From: Apophysomyces variabilis
Lineage: Eukaryota; Mucoromycota; Mucoromycetes; Mucorales; Mucoraceae
Length of the DNA stretch: 64,000 nt
Direction: 5' to 3'
Assembly: GCA_002749535.1 (NCBI GenBank)
Contig: MZZL01000396.1
Span: forward strand, 225,144 to 289,143
Below the pieces are notes generated by a model. The model saw nothing but the letters and a program-made list of their open reading frames with translations, had not been told where the DNA came from and searched no databases. This document shows positions 33,291 to 44,153 of this stretch, piece by piece; within the stretch, counting starts at the first letter, position 1, and every line of letters starts with the position of its first letter. Position numbers and translations under genes: made by a program.

Positions 33291-33702
33291 AGCCTATCCA
33301 TGACTCGATTTGCTCATGGCGATCTGCCGATCCTCGCCGATATCTTCCCCCAATAACCCATCCGTTCCGAACGGCAAAACACGACCGGTTTGCACTGATC
33401 AGATGTTTGACATGGATCATTTGCTGTGGAACTTTCTTTGGCAGACTTGAGAATGGCGTGGCATGCCTTATCGAGGGATTGCGCAGATGGAGAGAGATGA
33501 GTATCCCAGCTTCTGCACCTTACTGACTTGTTTCCGTAGGAATTGCATATACAATGACCACGGTATCTGTCTTGCCATGCACGAATGTATGCCAGCAGTT
33601 TTGGCCCAAGTTGGCATTCTGGGACTCACAGCTTAACATAGCCTCATCCTCGTCTGTATCGCATTTACAATTTCGATCTTGGAGCCAATTAGTGTTCATC
33701 AC
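33291..33702 (-). pseudogene. Possible decayed cysteine-rich protein gene
   Basis: The minus strand has two cysteine-rich frames in succession. The first, from 33702, has NCKCDTDEDEAMLSC and QNC. After a frame change the second has HCICNSYGNKSVRC, ACHAILKSAKESS and CQTSDQCKPVVFC, running to a stop near 33310. Together they look like a secreted cysteine-rich protein interrupted by a frameshift. No good intron explains the change of frame and no signal peptide was found upstream. It is not obviously a copy of the gene at 32542. Confidence 0.3.
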
Positions 33703-34608
33703 GTTTGTCCAATAGAACTCATGACGCTTAATACTACAGAACTAAAAGTGATTCAAAGATATTTTATATCTCATGATGATATTCATTCACCAGATTCTCT
33801 TGTGTTGCTGTTAGACAAATGGTCTGGGCCGCAATAGAAGGCCTATAAAACCACTGGCATAGTTTAGCTTAGCCAATTCTATGCTACCTAACTACGGGTC
33901 AAATCATCATTGATTGTTTGCCGGGTTGTAACAACCTTGCTTCAAGTTCTAGGGTTTATTCCTCCCTCCCGGGTTTCTATCTTGAACCAACGGCTAGGTA
34001 TTGTCAAACGGGGTTCGTATAGGATTTGGATTCACAAATGGTACCAAAAAGAATAAAATATAGAAACACAAGGTAGAGGGACATAAGGCAGAAGCAACAG
34101 CTTCTAGCAAATGTTATAACTCATACTTATCAAAGAGTATCCATAATAATTAAGGATTTGAAAAGCAAAGAAAGGAGAGGTTACTGTAGTAGAAATGCCC
34201 TGTCAACAATTAGCTGTTTAGAATGCCACATGTAGTAGGAACCGTTAACCCGACGTTAAAGCGCCCAATCATTTCGATTACAAGAAGATGGAAAAACGCT
34301 GCATCTTTTAGACAGACAGGTGTCTTAGGTTTGATGAACACGTAAAAGCATATACTCTCTCTAAAAGCGTCTAAGAGTTATCTGGAAAAGGATGTAGCTA
34401 GACTCATTGATGGGCATGGGCTTAAACTACGTTCCCGTTATATAATATGTACGGGATGATTTTGCAGACAACTATTTCTCTGGGCGTCTGCTGTGGAAGC
34501 CTCGACAGCACCCTTTTCATCAATAGAAAGTTAGTCTGCCGAGATAGTAACTCCGCCTGTCAAAAGGTCCTTTTTTGCCTCTTTGTCTTTCCGTTGCGGT
34601 AAAAAAGC
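33703..34608. other. Intergenic before OGG1
   Basis: AT-rich. GTTGTAACAACC near 33926 and GGATTTGGATTCACAAATGGTACC near 34024 recall LTR and primer-site motifs, but I could not find a matching second end, so no element is called. No ORF is supported. Confidence 0.35.
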
Positions 34609-36050
34609 ATGACGATTCGAATCACACCTAGCCTATGTTCCAGTAAACTGGTTTGGAAAGATCTGAAAGTGTGTCCAAAGGAGTTACGTTTGGATACTTT
34701 GCGTTGTGGCCAGAGTTTTCGGTGGCAATTGTCGAATGACCAATGGTGAATAACGATGTCTAAACGGACGAAAGTGCATGAAGGAATGGATCGCTGATGT
34801 TTCTTTGCTTTCCTTCACTTTGTTTCAGGGCATGTGTCTTGAAAGGGCGTCTCTATGTACTTAAAGAGAGTGGTATGGATAAGAAAAAGATAATGGAAAC
34901 AGCAATAAGAAAAAATGGCAAACTAAAAGAACTTATGTTCGGTGTTAGCCTCCACTGTGTTTTATGGTGTGCCAGCGGAAGAGGAGGAGTCCAATGATCA
35001 AGAGGTTGCACAAGAAATGGCGCATACACTGCGTGATTATTTTCAGCTCGACAAGGTGTCACTGGAAGAGTGTTATCAACGCTGGTCTAAACTCGACCCC
35101 AACTTTGACCGCAAGGCTTATTTATTTCAAGGCATCCGTATCCTCCGGCAGGACCCATGGGAGAACTTGATTTGTTTTATTTGTTCTAGTAATAATAATA
35201 TCGCACGGATAACCCAAATGGTAAAATGTGCAGAAGAACAAAACTTTGCTGCACTTTTCTTTTTCTCACCTGGTGTTTTATTAGGTGCATAAGCTAAGTA
35301 TTCACTATGGTACCAAAGTGGCTACTTTGGATGATGTGGATTACTATGCATTTCCAGAACCCGATAAATTAGCTCATGAAGATGTTGAGGCTCATCTTCG
35401 ACAACTTGGCTTTGGTTACCGAGCAAAATACATTGCTCAAACGGCTCAAAAGATAGCTGCACAGGAGCAGCAGCAAGCGTGGCTGTCAGGCCTGCGTGAT
35501 GTACCCTATGAACAAGCGAAACAGGCGTTACTTCAATTTCCAGGAGTGGGTCCTAAAGTGGCAGATTGTGTGGTAAGGTGACACGAACCATACACAAGTT
35601 CCTATCGTAAACCTTAAAAATAACAATTTCTTTTTGTTGTGAATAGTGCCTTATGTCACTCGATCATGCAGAGGCGATTCCAGTAGATACACACGTATGG
35701 CAAATTGCATTACGTGATTATGGGTTTAGCAAGAAACAACGGAACAAGACATTGACCAGTAAGCTGTATGATGAAGTAGGCCACCATTTCCGTACATTGT
35801 TTGGCCCTTACAGCGGCTGGGCTCATTCGGTAAGGGCAAAGATAAGAAACAAAAAGAAAGCAGAAACCAAACAAAAAAAAATATTGACACAAAACATAAC
35901 AAACCACAGGTGTTGTTTACCGCCGATTTAAGATCGTTTGAAGCCCGGCTATCCAAAAATCAAGGGATCGGAAACGTGTCCCAGAAAAAGGTGATCGTGC
36001 AAGACAACGAACAAATCACTCGACGCAGCAAACGACTCCGACAGAAATAG
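34609..36050 (+). CDS. OGG1: 8-oxoguanine DNA glycosylase/AP lyase
   Basis: Six exons (34609-34745, 34829-34872, 34949-35220, 35285-35572, 35647-35829, 35910-36050) give 354 aa. The N-terminal OGG domain has [14 protein letters not shown] and STVFYGVP. The central helical domain has [20 protein letters not shown]. The helix-hairpin-helix GPD motif follows as [14 protein letters not shown]. Lys242 is in the position of the catalytic Schiff-base Lys, and Asp261 in PVDTHVW lies 19 residues later, the same spacing as in human OGG1. The protein excises 8-oxoguanine opposite cytosine and nicks the backbone in base excision repair. The tail RRSKRLRQK is a likely nuclear localisation signal. All key residues are present. 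Confidence 0.96.
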
Positions 36051-36403
36051 ATACGGTTTGATTGGATCGCGCCACACTTAAAGATGGCGTTACCTTTGTT
36101 TCGTTGGACACATTCCATTTTTTTTCTGACCACAAAAGGAAGGGAAAGAAAGAAAAGAAAAGATTATGTTATTGGGTTACTTTTTGAAAAGTTGGAGTTA
36201 CAACAAATGATAGGGTGGGAATAAAACGAAACATAAAAAAAAAGTTTACAACACGGATACGAATAACTATTTCGGTAATTTGTAGCAGGTATTTGAGGTT
36301 ACAACATGATTAGAACCCGATCGGTTAGATCAGGTTTTGAAAAAGACAAAATAAATCAGTAGTAGTAGTAAACAATAAAGTAGGGTTGACATCAAAAGAG
36401 AGT
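36051..36403. other. Convergent 3' UTR region of OGG1 and the minus-strand small gene
   Basis: A-rich, with ATAAA-like signals near 36221 and 36375. No ORF is seen. Confidence 0.45.
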
Positions 36404-36807
36404 TTAGTACATGGGAGCAACACTTCCGGGACCAGATGATGTATGTCGACGCATTAGTTTCTTGGCACAATGCCGAAAGAATGCCTTGACTAAAAAGAAA
36501 AAGAGAAAGCGGGATGTTAGATGGTTTCAAAAGAGGCACCCAATGAGATTTATCTCTTACCTTGACTGGAGTCCAAGTGCTTTTCAAGTGCTTTCAATTC
36601 TTCATTGATTTCTTCTTCGTCTTCTTCATCTTGATCTAGGTAATGGATCGAGGGAGGTTTTGCAGAGAAGGACACATTTCGTTTGGTCTGACCGGGTCGT
36701 TTTTTCTTTTGGATGGGATTGGTTGTGTTCTTATTCACGTCGCAATACCAAGATTCCAGAGAGGGGAGGGTATCATAGATCGAGCATCGTTTTTGTGTAG
36801 ATGTCAT
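36404..36807 (-). CDS. Small acidic/basic protein of unknown function, 110 aa
   Basis: Two exons (36561-36807 and 36404-36489) with a clean GTAAGAG...TTTTAG intron. The N-terminus starts TSTQKRCSIYDTLPSLESWY, followed by a basic patch (QKKKRPGQTKRNVSF) and a strongly acidic helix (DQDEEDEEEINEELKALEKHL). The C-terminal exon has VKAFFRHCAKKLMRRHTSS and ends APMY. No signal peptide or membrane segment. The order of basic patch, acidic helix and short cationic helix suggests a soluble protein-interaction module. A longer frame upstream (ATG 37011) is possible but looks like translated leader. It diverges from the septin gene. Confidence 0.65.
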
Positions 36808-37531
36808 TGTGACGTGTATAATATCCTGCTTGATTTGTCTTGAAGTGAAGGGAAGAAGAAGAAGAGAAAGAAAGGTGTGATCCCGCCCTTTTGTACTCTT
36901 TTTTTCTTGTTTGGTGGGGACGTGTGTCTTTTTTTTCTGATCCAAACATAAGCCTATCGGACGGAGATTGAATGCAAAATGGTGAGTTGCCTGAAATAGC
37001 CCATTCTCCATCCAATCAGAAGAAGACGATCTAAAGGATAGCTACATCATCTCGCATTTTTCCTTTTTACCCAAAGATAGAACAACCAGCTCTATCTATA
37101 ACAAGGAAGAAAGCAATCGACGGACAAGCCATGTCCATAGTTCCTGAAGGTGATCATTAGAGAGGAAGTGAATGTAGGATAAGGGAAAGAGAGAAACGAG
37201 TACAGCTAATGTAGCACAGAAAGTTACCATCTGTGCCTAACTCCTCACTTTTTTTTTCTCACTTTTTTGCCTTTCCTTGTTAGGTTCCCCTTTCTCTTGT
37301 TCTGCAAGGAGAACATACACTCTTAAACTCCCCTTGCCTGCTTGCCTAGCTGCCTGCCTCTCACTCTCTCTCTCTCTCTCTCATATCCACTCACTTACAC
37401 ACACTCTCTCTTTCTCTCTTTTCACACACTTTGCAACAACAAAACTCTTTTTCTTCTCTTCTTCTTCTCCTACATCTCTCTCTTACTCTGCATAAAAGCC
37501 TTTCTTTTTCTTCATAATTGAACTACAACAA
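36808..37531. promoter_or_regulatory. Divergent promoter region of the small gene and the septin
   Basis: A 0.7-kb region between two start codons pointing outward. The septin side is strongly pyrimidine-rich from 37240 to 37500, with a CT microsatellite at about 37362-37382 and CACAC blocks. This is typical of leaders and promoters of highly expressed fungal genes. No classical TATA box was seen. Confidence 0.5.
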
Positions 37532-39409
37532 ATGAACGGTAAGTGCAGCACCATCATCTTCTAACCTTCATCATAACTTACCCAACAATACCTATCGCCA
37601 ACCTGTAGATTCGGCGAATAGCGCGTCATCCGGTGTAAGCATCTTATAATACATTGCCATTCCAGAAAAAGTTGAACCCTTTTTTGGCCCCCTTTTTTCT
37701 TTTCTTTTCTTTTTTTTCTTTCTGTTCCTCCTTTTGTAGATTACAGTGGTGCGCAAGAAACTTCAAGGTTATGTTGGTTTCGCCAATCTTCCTAATCAAG
37801 TCCATCGCAAGTCCGTCAAAAAAGGTTTCCAATTCACCGCTATGGTTGTTGGTACGGCTAAAAAAAGGCATTAGAAAAGAACATGGGGTACTTAATCCTT
37901 TTTCTTTTATTTTTTTAGGTGAATCTGGACTTGGTAAATCCACCTTGGTCAATACCTTGTTCAATACCCAGCTGTATCCTCCTAAGGAAAACGTCGAATT
38001 AACGCACGAAACGCCTCAGACGGTAGAGATCCAATCCATTACTTCCGATATCGAAGAGAATGGAGTCAAACTTCGATTGACTGTGGTGGATACACCTGGT
38101 TTTGGCGACTTTGTGAATAACGAAGAAAGGCAAGTTGCACGTGTTTTCTCTTGTTTGAAAAGAAGAAAAAAGGGAGGGAAGCAGCCCGATTGACATTTTT
38201 CCCTTCTCTTAGTTGGAAACCCATCCTCGATAACATTGAATCACGCTATGATACTTATCTTGAACAAGAGAATCGTGTGAATCGTCGTAGAATGGTCGAT
38301 AATCGTATCCATGCCTGTCTCTACTTCATTGCCCCCACTGGCCATGCGTAAGTGAATGCTATTTTCTACTAAACCCTTTTTTTAATGCAATTTTATCCAA
38401 AAAAAATAGTTTGAAGCCCTTGGATATTGAGTTCATGCGTCGTCTGCATACCCGCGTCAACCTCATTCCTGTCATTGCCAAGGCTGATACCCTGACAGAG
38501 GAAGAAGTGGCTGCCTTCAAACAGCGTATCCTCGCTGATATTAATTATCACAAGATCCAGATTTACCAGGCTCCGGTCTATGAGTATGATGATAAAGAAA
38601 CCATTGCTGAAAACCGTGAAATTATGTCCAAAATCCCATTTGCCGTTGTCGGTTCTGATAAAGAGTTTGAAGTCGAAGGTGGACGCCGCGTACGTGGAAG
38701 AAAATATCCTTGGGGTGTGATTGAAGTCGATAATGAAGACCACTGCGACTTTGTCAAGCTGCGACAGATGTTGATTCGGTAAAAGAAAGAAAAAAAAAGA
38801 CCTCCCCCCCCTCTCCGCCTTTCTTACTGACACGCTCTATTGCCATGTTTAGTACACACATGGAAGAACTCAAGGAATATACCAATGATGTTCTGTACGA
38901 GAATTACCGTACAGAGAAATTGACGGCCATGGGTATCCAACAAGATCCTTCTGTCTTCAAGGAAGTCAAGTATGTAACAGAAAAAAAAAAAAAAAGAAAG
39001 AAAAAAACTCTATTTCCTTGCTAAACTTGTTCCCCTACTTTTTTTTTTAGCCCCGTGCAAAAGATGGAGGAAGAACGTATTGCCCACGAACAGAAATTGG
39101 CCAAGATGGAAGCTGAGATGCGAGCTGTGTTCCAGGCCAAGGTTCAAGAGAAGGAAGCTAAACTGAAACAATCAGAAGAAGAGGTATGTAACTTCTCTAT
39201 CGATATGTTTGAATCGTGAATGCGAATGCTGACCGGGGTGTGTTATTTTTTTTCCTCACTCCTTGTAGTTGTATGCTCGTCACAAAGAAATGAAGGAGGC
39301 GCTTGAGAAGCAGCGTATGGAACTAGAAGAGAAGAGACGCCGCCTTGAGTCAGGCAGACCGATTACCCCTGAAAAAGTGAAAAAGAAGGGTTTCTCGTTC
39401 AACAAATAG
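37532..39409 (+). CDS. CDC3: Septin, CDC3 type
   Basis: Nine exons join in frame to 416 aa: 37532-37538, 37609-37634, 37740-37851, 37919-38129, 38213-38347, 38410-38778, 38853-38969, 39051-39183 and 39269-39409. The protein starts with a short N-terminus, then the polybasic lead-in ([10 protein letters not shown]). The GTPase has GESGLGKS (residues 49-56), DTPGFGDF and AKAD. The septin unique element is [12 protein letters not shown]. The tail is a long coiled coil ([33 protein letters not shown]) ending KKKGFSFNK. The coiled-coil region and the motifs YENYR and DPSVFKEV mark the CDC3 class. It forms hetero-oligomeric filaments at septa, hyphal branches and the cortex. The N-terminus is much shorter than in yeast Cdc3. 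Intron 4 (38130-38212) has a GC donor. Confidence 0.95.
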
Positions 39410-40596
39410 GAAACCAAGACAAACCAACCATAGATACTAGAAACAGAGAACGAAAAAAGCCTTCATTTTAGTTGTAATGGTTTGTGAATTTTTCCTCATC
39501 TCTATCTCTCTCTCTCTCTATCTCCTCTTTCTTTTTTAATCACGTTTTCTTTCTTCTTTCTTCTTCCTATCAAGTTACAAGATTACGCTTTTTTCTTCCT
39601 TATGATTTTACCAACAAATAATCTCTTTTTTGTCTGTTTTAAACCAAAAAAGAAAAGACTTTGTTCTGCTGTTGGTTTTACTCGTCGATCTCTAGAAATA
39701 AGAAGAATGAACCCTAATAAGGTTGAGAAATAGTAAAGTTCATTGTTCTTACTGCCACTGTTTCTCTGTTCTCCTTCTTTACCATTCAAACATGAGATTT
39801 CCTCATGCCTCCAAATGCATTTGATTCAATTGAAAACTACTGATTTCTTTGCGTACGATTTATTCCTTTAGATATTTTACATTCTGCCTGATTTAAATCT
39901 GTATAAGTACAGAGATGGACCCTAGGCAAAAAAAAAAAAAAAAAAGCGTAAACTTTTGGTTACGCAGGTTTTTTTTTTTTTAAAAAAAGTGGTTCGACGA
40001 TTTTGAGGAACCTTTTGCGCTTTCTTCAAAATACAGTGCCTCGTTTTACAGAGGTTTACATATATATACGCGCATAGACACACCCTGGTCCAAAAAAGAT
40101 CCGACATATCAACATGGACAGTACACGTGAACTTGTTCTTATTTTTTTTACTCTGCATCTTTCTTATTTCATCTTTAATAAGATTATTGTCTAAAGAGAA
40201 ACTGTTTGTACAAATCGAAACCGTTCTTTTTTTCTTCTTCTAATGAATAAAGAGGATCGTGCGTCTTTTTTTCTCTTTTGTTGTATGTTTAGCTGGTGTG
40301 TATAGGTGAGTTTTGTGTTATCTGGGACGTCTGTGCGTGGGGCGTATTTAACGGGGAGCGTGTACGTGTACGTGTATAGGTTTCTTTTTGTGTTGTGTTG
40401 TGTGTGTCTCTGCGTAGGGTGTTTTCTGGTCGAAACGAAGAAGACGTATGTTCATTTTTTTTTTCGTTTTTTTTCTTTCTGTTTTTTGTCATTGTTACTA
40501 TTGGTCTGCTTTTCGAACACGTCGCTGGATGATGCGGGGGTTGGAGGGGGAAGGTTCCATGTTCAACGGAACAAAAGAAAAGAGGATTAGGCTGTT
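39410..40596. other. Intergenic with simple-sequence tracts
   Basis: Septin 3' UTR, then CT-rich repeats around 39500-39530, A/T homopolymers at about 39926-39945 and 39970-39987, and GT-rich DNA near 40310-40400 (GTACGTGTACGTGTA). ORFs here are low-complexity Phe/Cys/Val or Lys-rich runs. No gene is supported. Confidence 0.4.
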
Positions 40597-40866
40597 TTAT
40601 TGTTGTTGTTCTTGTTGTTCATCGACAGCTACTTGTTCTCGTCGTCTTTTTCGAATAATCACTTGGGCATTTCCTCCTTGGGCTTTTAGTCTACGCTGCG
40701 CTTCTAGACGTGCTGCCTTGTCATTATGGTCAAATGCTGGACAGGGGAATAATGTAGGAGCGGCTACCGTAGCCACAGCACCGATGGCGACCATGAAGAA
40801 TAAATTGGACGTGATGCGCTGGCGTTGCAAATGGTTCAGAGGCTTTAATCTTCCTGCCGAGAACAT
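40597..40866 (-). CDS. Small single-pass membrane protein, 89 aa
   Basis: Starts at ATG 40866 within a longer open frame whose upstream part is repetitive Ser/Leu. Layout: a basic amphipathic N-terminus (FSAGRLKPLNHLQRQR), one membrane segment (NLFFMVAIGAVATVAAPTLF), then a CPAFDHNDKAARLEAQRR motif and a Gln/Glu-rich tail (EQVAVDEQQEQQQ). This size and layout recall small mitochondrial inner-membrane or ER assembly proteins of fungi, but I cannot name the family. A basic N-terminus without an acidic residue would suit mitochondrial import. Confidence 0.6.
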   Translation of the reverse strand: MFSAGRLKPLNHLQRQRITSNLFFMVAIGAVATVAAPTLFPCPAFDHNDKAARLEAQRRLKAQGGNAQVIIRKRRREQVAVDEQQEQQQ

Positions 40867-41427
40867 GATAAAACAAAGAGAGTGGGGTTGAAGGAATCCG
40901 AGTTCAATGAAAGAAAGAAAGGAGACCGAGACGGAGAGCGGGGAGGTGTATGTGTTTTTTAGACACAGAGAAAGAGAGAGAGAAAGAAGAAAACAACGCG
41001 CTTCACTTGTGCTGTTGCACCAACCCCGAAAGGTCCCAAACGATTTTGCAAAGAGGTCACAACAAAACAAAAACTGTCCATTGGAGACTCCTTCATCCAA
41101 CAGGAACCCGGCTATTCAAAGAATTTAAGACCCCGAAGCCAAAGGCGGATGATGGATTACGAAGAGTGGAATCATGGCTACAAGATACTCAGCGTGGTTT
41201 ACTCTCTCTTCCTATTACGCCAACACCATTTTGCTTTTTTTTTTTCATTTACCAATCGTTTGGAGTAACCAGTGGTAGTAGTAATAGATCTAGATCATGG
41301 GTTCCTCACTGACTACAGTGCCTTTTGATCTGGATCTCATTCTCACTTTTTCTTGTCCTACCGTAGATGGTCGATTCGACCAAAACATAAGGGATTCCAA
41401 ACTTTGGTTTAATTGCACACCCTTTGG
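40867..41427. other. Intergenic with GA-rich tract
   Basis: A GA-rich stretch (AGAGAAAGAGAGAGAAAG) lies near 40963-40985, upstream of the small membrane protein gene. It reads as a CT-rich promoter tract in that orientation. The ORF at 41297-41491 is not convincing. Confidence 0.4.
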
Positions 41428-43173
41428 CTATTGTTTAAGTTTCTGTTCCCGCATAAATATCCATTCCAATTCTACCACATCGCGCCATTGAACGCTATTC
41501 TTCCCAAATGAACATTCTATGTTCTCCTTGGCTAACGCAATCCACCGACGAACACCTCTCTCATAGACCTTTTCCAATTGCACACCAGAAATATCCGCTT
41601 GCACAAAGTAATTCCATCCCGCTTTGGCTAACAAAAGGGTATGTTGACCAAGCATAGGGTGATACGGCGGGTAGACAAGACAGTATTGCGTCAGGATATA
41701 CATGCCAAGCTTGGTCGCATTTAACCATCGATTGGCAGCAATTTCATCGTAGAATAAACGAGTTGATGCCGACAAAGTAGTAAGCCGGCTGGCCACCAAG
41801 CTGTTGTTGCTCTTTGGCAGCATAGCTCGTATAAAAGAAACCCCCTCAGCAATGATATCAGCATAGTTTTCTGGTACGGGAGGTCGTGCAGAGAGTGGTA
41901 ACGGATCGTCAAAATGAGGAAACTGAGGTGGTATACGTCCTGGGGAAGGAGCAGGCGATGAATGGACTAATTCATGATTGCTGACAGACCATAAATAAGG
42001 CGTGAAACGCTGCAGTAAACCATGTGTGTAAGTAGATAAATTCAGCGGGGCCTTGGGAACATTATTGTGTTTACGGTCGTACTGACGACTCAAGGCGAGC
42101 AGATCCCAAGCCTCGATCTCCTTTAAGAGGGTGGCACTGATGCCTTCATTTGGATGGAGCAAGTTTTCGGCCCGATCCCAGTCGGATTCTTCCTCTCCCA
42201 ATAAGGCATCGATCCCCCCAAAGACAGGATTCTCATCACTACATCGCTCACAACGGCATTGGAAGAAGTACTTGTCACGAAGGAATTGTTGCCGATACGT
42301 GCGCGAATGGACTGTGTCCACATAGGCGATCGTGACCTCTTCTCCTGGCTCAATGTTTTCGATGGCCTTGAGGATCAGAAGCGCGCCGTCAAACATGATA
42401 ATGGCGTTAGGGCGACAGGAATGGTTGAAAAGAGAAGCAATTGGGTAGGTGCCTTCGCCGATGGCGAATAATTGGTCGTCATGGATAGCAAAGTTATTAC
42501 ATCGGAAGCGACACAACATCTGGATCAATTCTTTCTGTTGCAATCCTGTGTCGACGATATAAGGTTTGTCCATGGCACGATCGGCAATACTTCTGTATTT
42601 CTGTAAGAGGGCTTTCGAGTGATCGCCATAGTGATCCATCAGACTGAAAAAGGCTTCCATGGTCACTTCCACCGTTTCCTCCGCTCCTTCGTTCTCTTGT
42701 GCTTCTGCTGGACGAATGGATGGATCAGGTTGCATCGACTTTCGCTTGTTATACCGCGACACATTCAGTGCAACACGCTCTAGCATTTCCTGATCTGATT
42801 CCGTTTCTTCATCCTCCCCTTCTTCTCCTTCGCCCCGATGGGAACGCGGTTTGCAAACAAATTGATGATAGCTCAGCCAAGCGTTTTTAAAGCAAGCCAT
42901 ATCACAAAAGTAGGCTGATTTGCACCGCGAACATCGCTGCAATGTGGATACTTCAAGTTGTGTCTGTCGTGGCCTTCGAAAACAGTAATTGCAATAGTCG
43001 CTTTGGCTCGATTGAAGAGGAACAGTGCCTAGAGGCTGTGATGTCGTCAGTATGGAGCCTCGTTTATGCTCTTCCAAAGCGATAACAGTCCGTCCTTTTG
43101 TAGCATCCTGACAAGGTTCAAGCAATAGGTGGCACTTTTTAAGATAGTCGTGAAGAGCTGATTTACTGTCCAT
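41428..43173 (-). CDS. SET and MYND domain protein (SMYD-like lysine methyltransferase)
   Basis: A single exon of 581 aa from the first in-frame ATG (43173). The MYND zinc finger lies inserted in the SET domain, with zinc ligands C61, C64, C81, C84, C90, C94, H103 and C107. The SET core has EGTYPIASLFNHSC with the NHSCxPN motif at 250-256, GEEVTIAYVD, and post-SET cysteines C306, C308 and C311 (CRCERC). An acidic linker (EGEEGEDEETESDQE) follows the MYND finger. The C-terminal part is helical and TPR-like. It would transfer methyl groups from S-adenosylmethionine to lysines of histones or cytosolic proteins; the substrate is unknown. The frame is open further upstream but lacks another ATG. 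Confidence 0.93.
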   Translation of the reverse strand: MDSKSALHDYLKKCHLLLEPCQDATKGRTVIALEEHKRGSILTTSQPLGTVPLQSSQSDYCNYCFRRPRQTQLEVSTLQRCSRCKSAYFCDMACFKNAWLSYHQFVCKPRSHRGEGEEGEDEETESDQEMLERVALNVSRYNKRKSMQPDPSIRPAEAQENEGAEETVEVTMEAFFSLMDHYGDHSKALLQKYRSIADRAMDKPYIVDTGLQQKELIQMLCRFRCNNFAIHDDQLFAIGEGTYPIASLFNHSCRPNAIIMFDGALLILKAIENIEPGEEVTIAYVDTVHSRTYRQQFLRDKYFFQCRCERCSDENPVFGGIDALLGEEESDWDRAENLLHPNEGISATLLKEIEAWDLLALSRQYDRKHNNVPKAPLNLSTYTHGLLQRFTPYLWSVSNHELVHSSPAPSPGRIPPQFPHFDDPLPLSARPPVPENYADIIAEGVSFIRAMLPKSNNSLVASRLTTLSASTRLFYDEIAANRWLNATKLGMYILTQYCLVYPPYHPMLGQHTLLLAKAGWNYFVQADISGVQLEKVYERGVRRWIALAKENIECSFGKNSVQWRDVVELEWIFMREQKLKQ

Positions 43174-44153
43174 GACAGAAGATTTGCTTTGGCTGTTCGC
43201 GAACGCTCTAAAACCGTAAACGTTGCTAGTCTGGGGGGAGAGTTCCAACCAATGGCCTTGAGTGTTGCGGAGTTTGACTGTACGGAAAGACGCAAACTCA
43301 AAAGGCAAAAACAAGGCACTTTCAAAAATATAATGTTTCCTATCTTAACCTGGTATAATCAATGAGGCGACGTTGGATGAGGTGCTATTAGGCGTTATAA
43401 CCTTTCCATTGAGTATTAGTAAGGTTTAAAGACAAACTAAAAGCGATCTTGTCATCACAAGCAGGATACTACTTAGCAAGTATTACTTGAGAGACATCTA
43501 TCCCATAAGAGCCAAAGTGCCTGATCCACTTGCTTATCTTATTGGATAGATGTCATATCAAATAGGATTGACTTGAAATAGTTTCTTGAATACCTCCCAT
43601 TCGTCTCCAAAGAAATCATAACTCGTCTCATTTTGATCTCAGATTATCGAACCGAGATTATATAATATGGTCTTGTTTCGATGCTAAGATGTCATATTCA
43701 AGACAAATCATTTCTTAAATGATAGGAATAAAAGAAGAAGTCGTATTAGGTAACAAAGGTCACGAAAGAGAGGATGGACTTTGCTGCATGTTCCAGTGCG
43801 TTACGGTGAAATAGAGCACACCAACGATTCGCTCGTCATACCGTGTTAGTTTGGAACGCTAGACGTTTTGGCAGGGTAACTGCTTTGTATGGTGGTAGCG
43901 ATGCTTCCATGTTACCAGTAAAACCAACTCTTTTTCTCTGTACCTTTCTATTTTCGTTAGTAAGTTTGATATTAAGAAAGAGATATGCTATGCATTGGAA
44001 ATGGAACGATTCCGTCGTCTGACAGTCCAAGGGGAGGATGTGGATGGGACGTGTATAGTATTTAGGCTGCACATCCAAAAATAGGCGAGTTGTCAAAAAG
44101 CAAAATGAATGGTTATTTGCACTCCTTTTCTTCTTCTTTACCTGCGAAAAAAA
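43174..44153. promoter_or_regulatory. Divergent intergenic region between SMYD gene and membrane-protein gene
   Basis: AT-rich DNA between outward-facing genes, so both promoters must lie here. A minus ORF at 43836-44096 looks random. No repeated or structured element was recognised. Confidence 0.4.

Noticed and set aside
33926..34050. Possible solo LTR or retrotransposon primer site
   Set aside because: TGTAACAACC and a GGTACC-containing stretch look suggestive, but no matching end, duplication or second copy was found.
40350..40385. Telomere-like GT repeat
   Set aside because: GTGTACGTGTACGTGTA is short, imperfect and internal between normal genes.
43171..43314. Upstream extension of the SET/MYND protein
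   Set aside because: The frame is open but starts at TTG. The first ATG is 43173 and the extra residues do not resemble the family.
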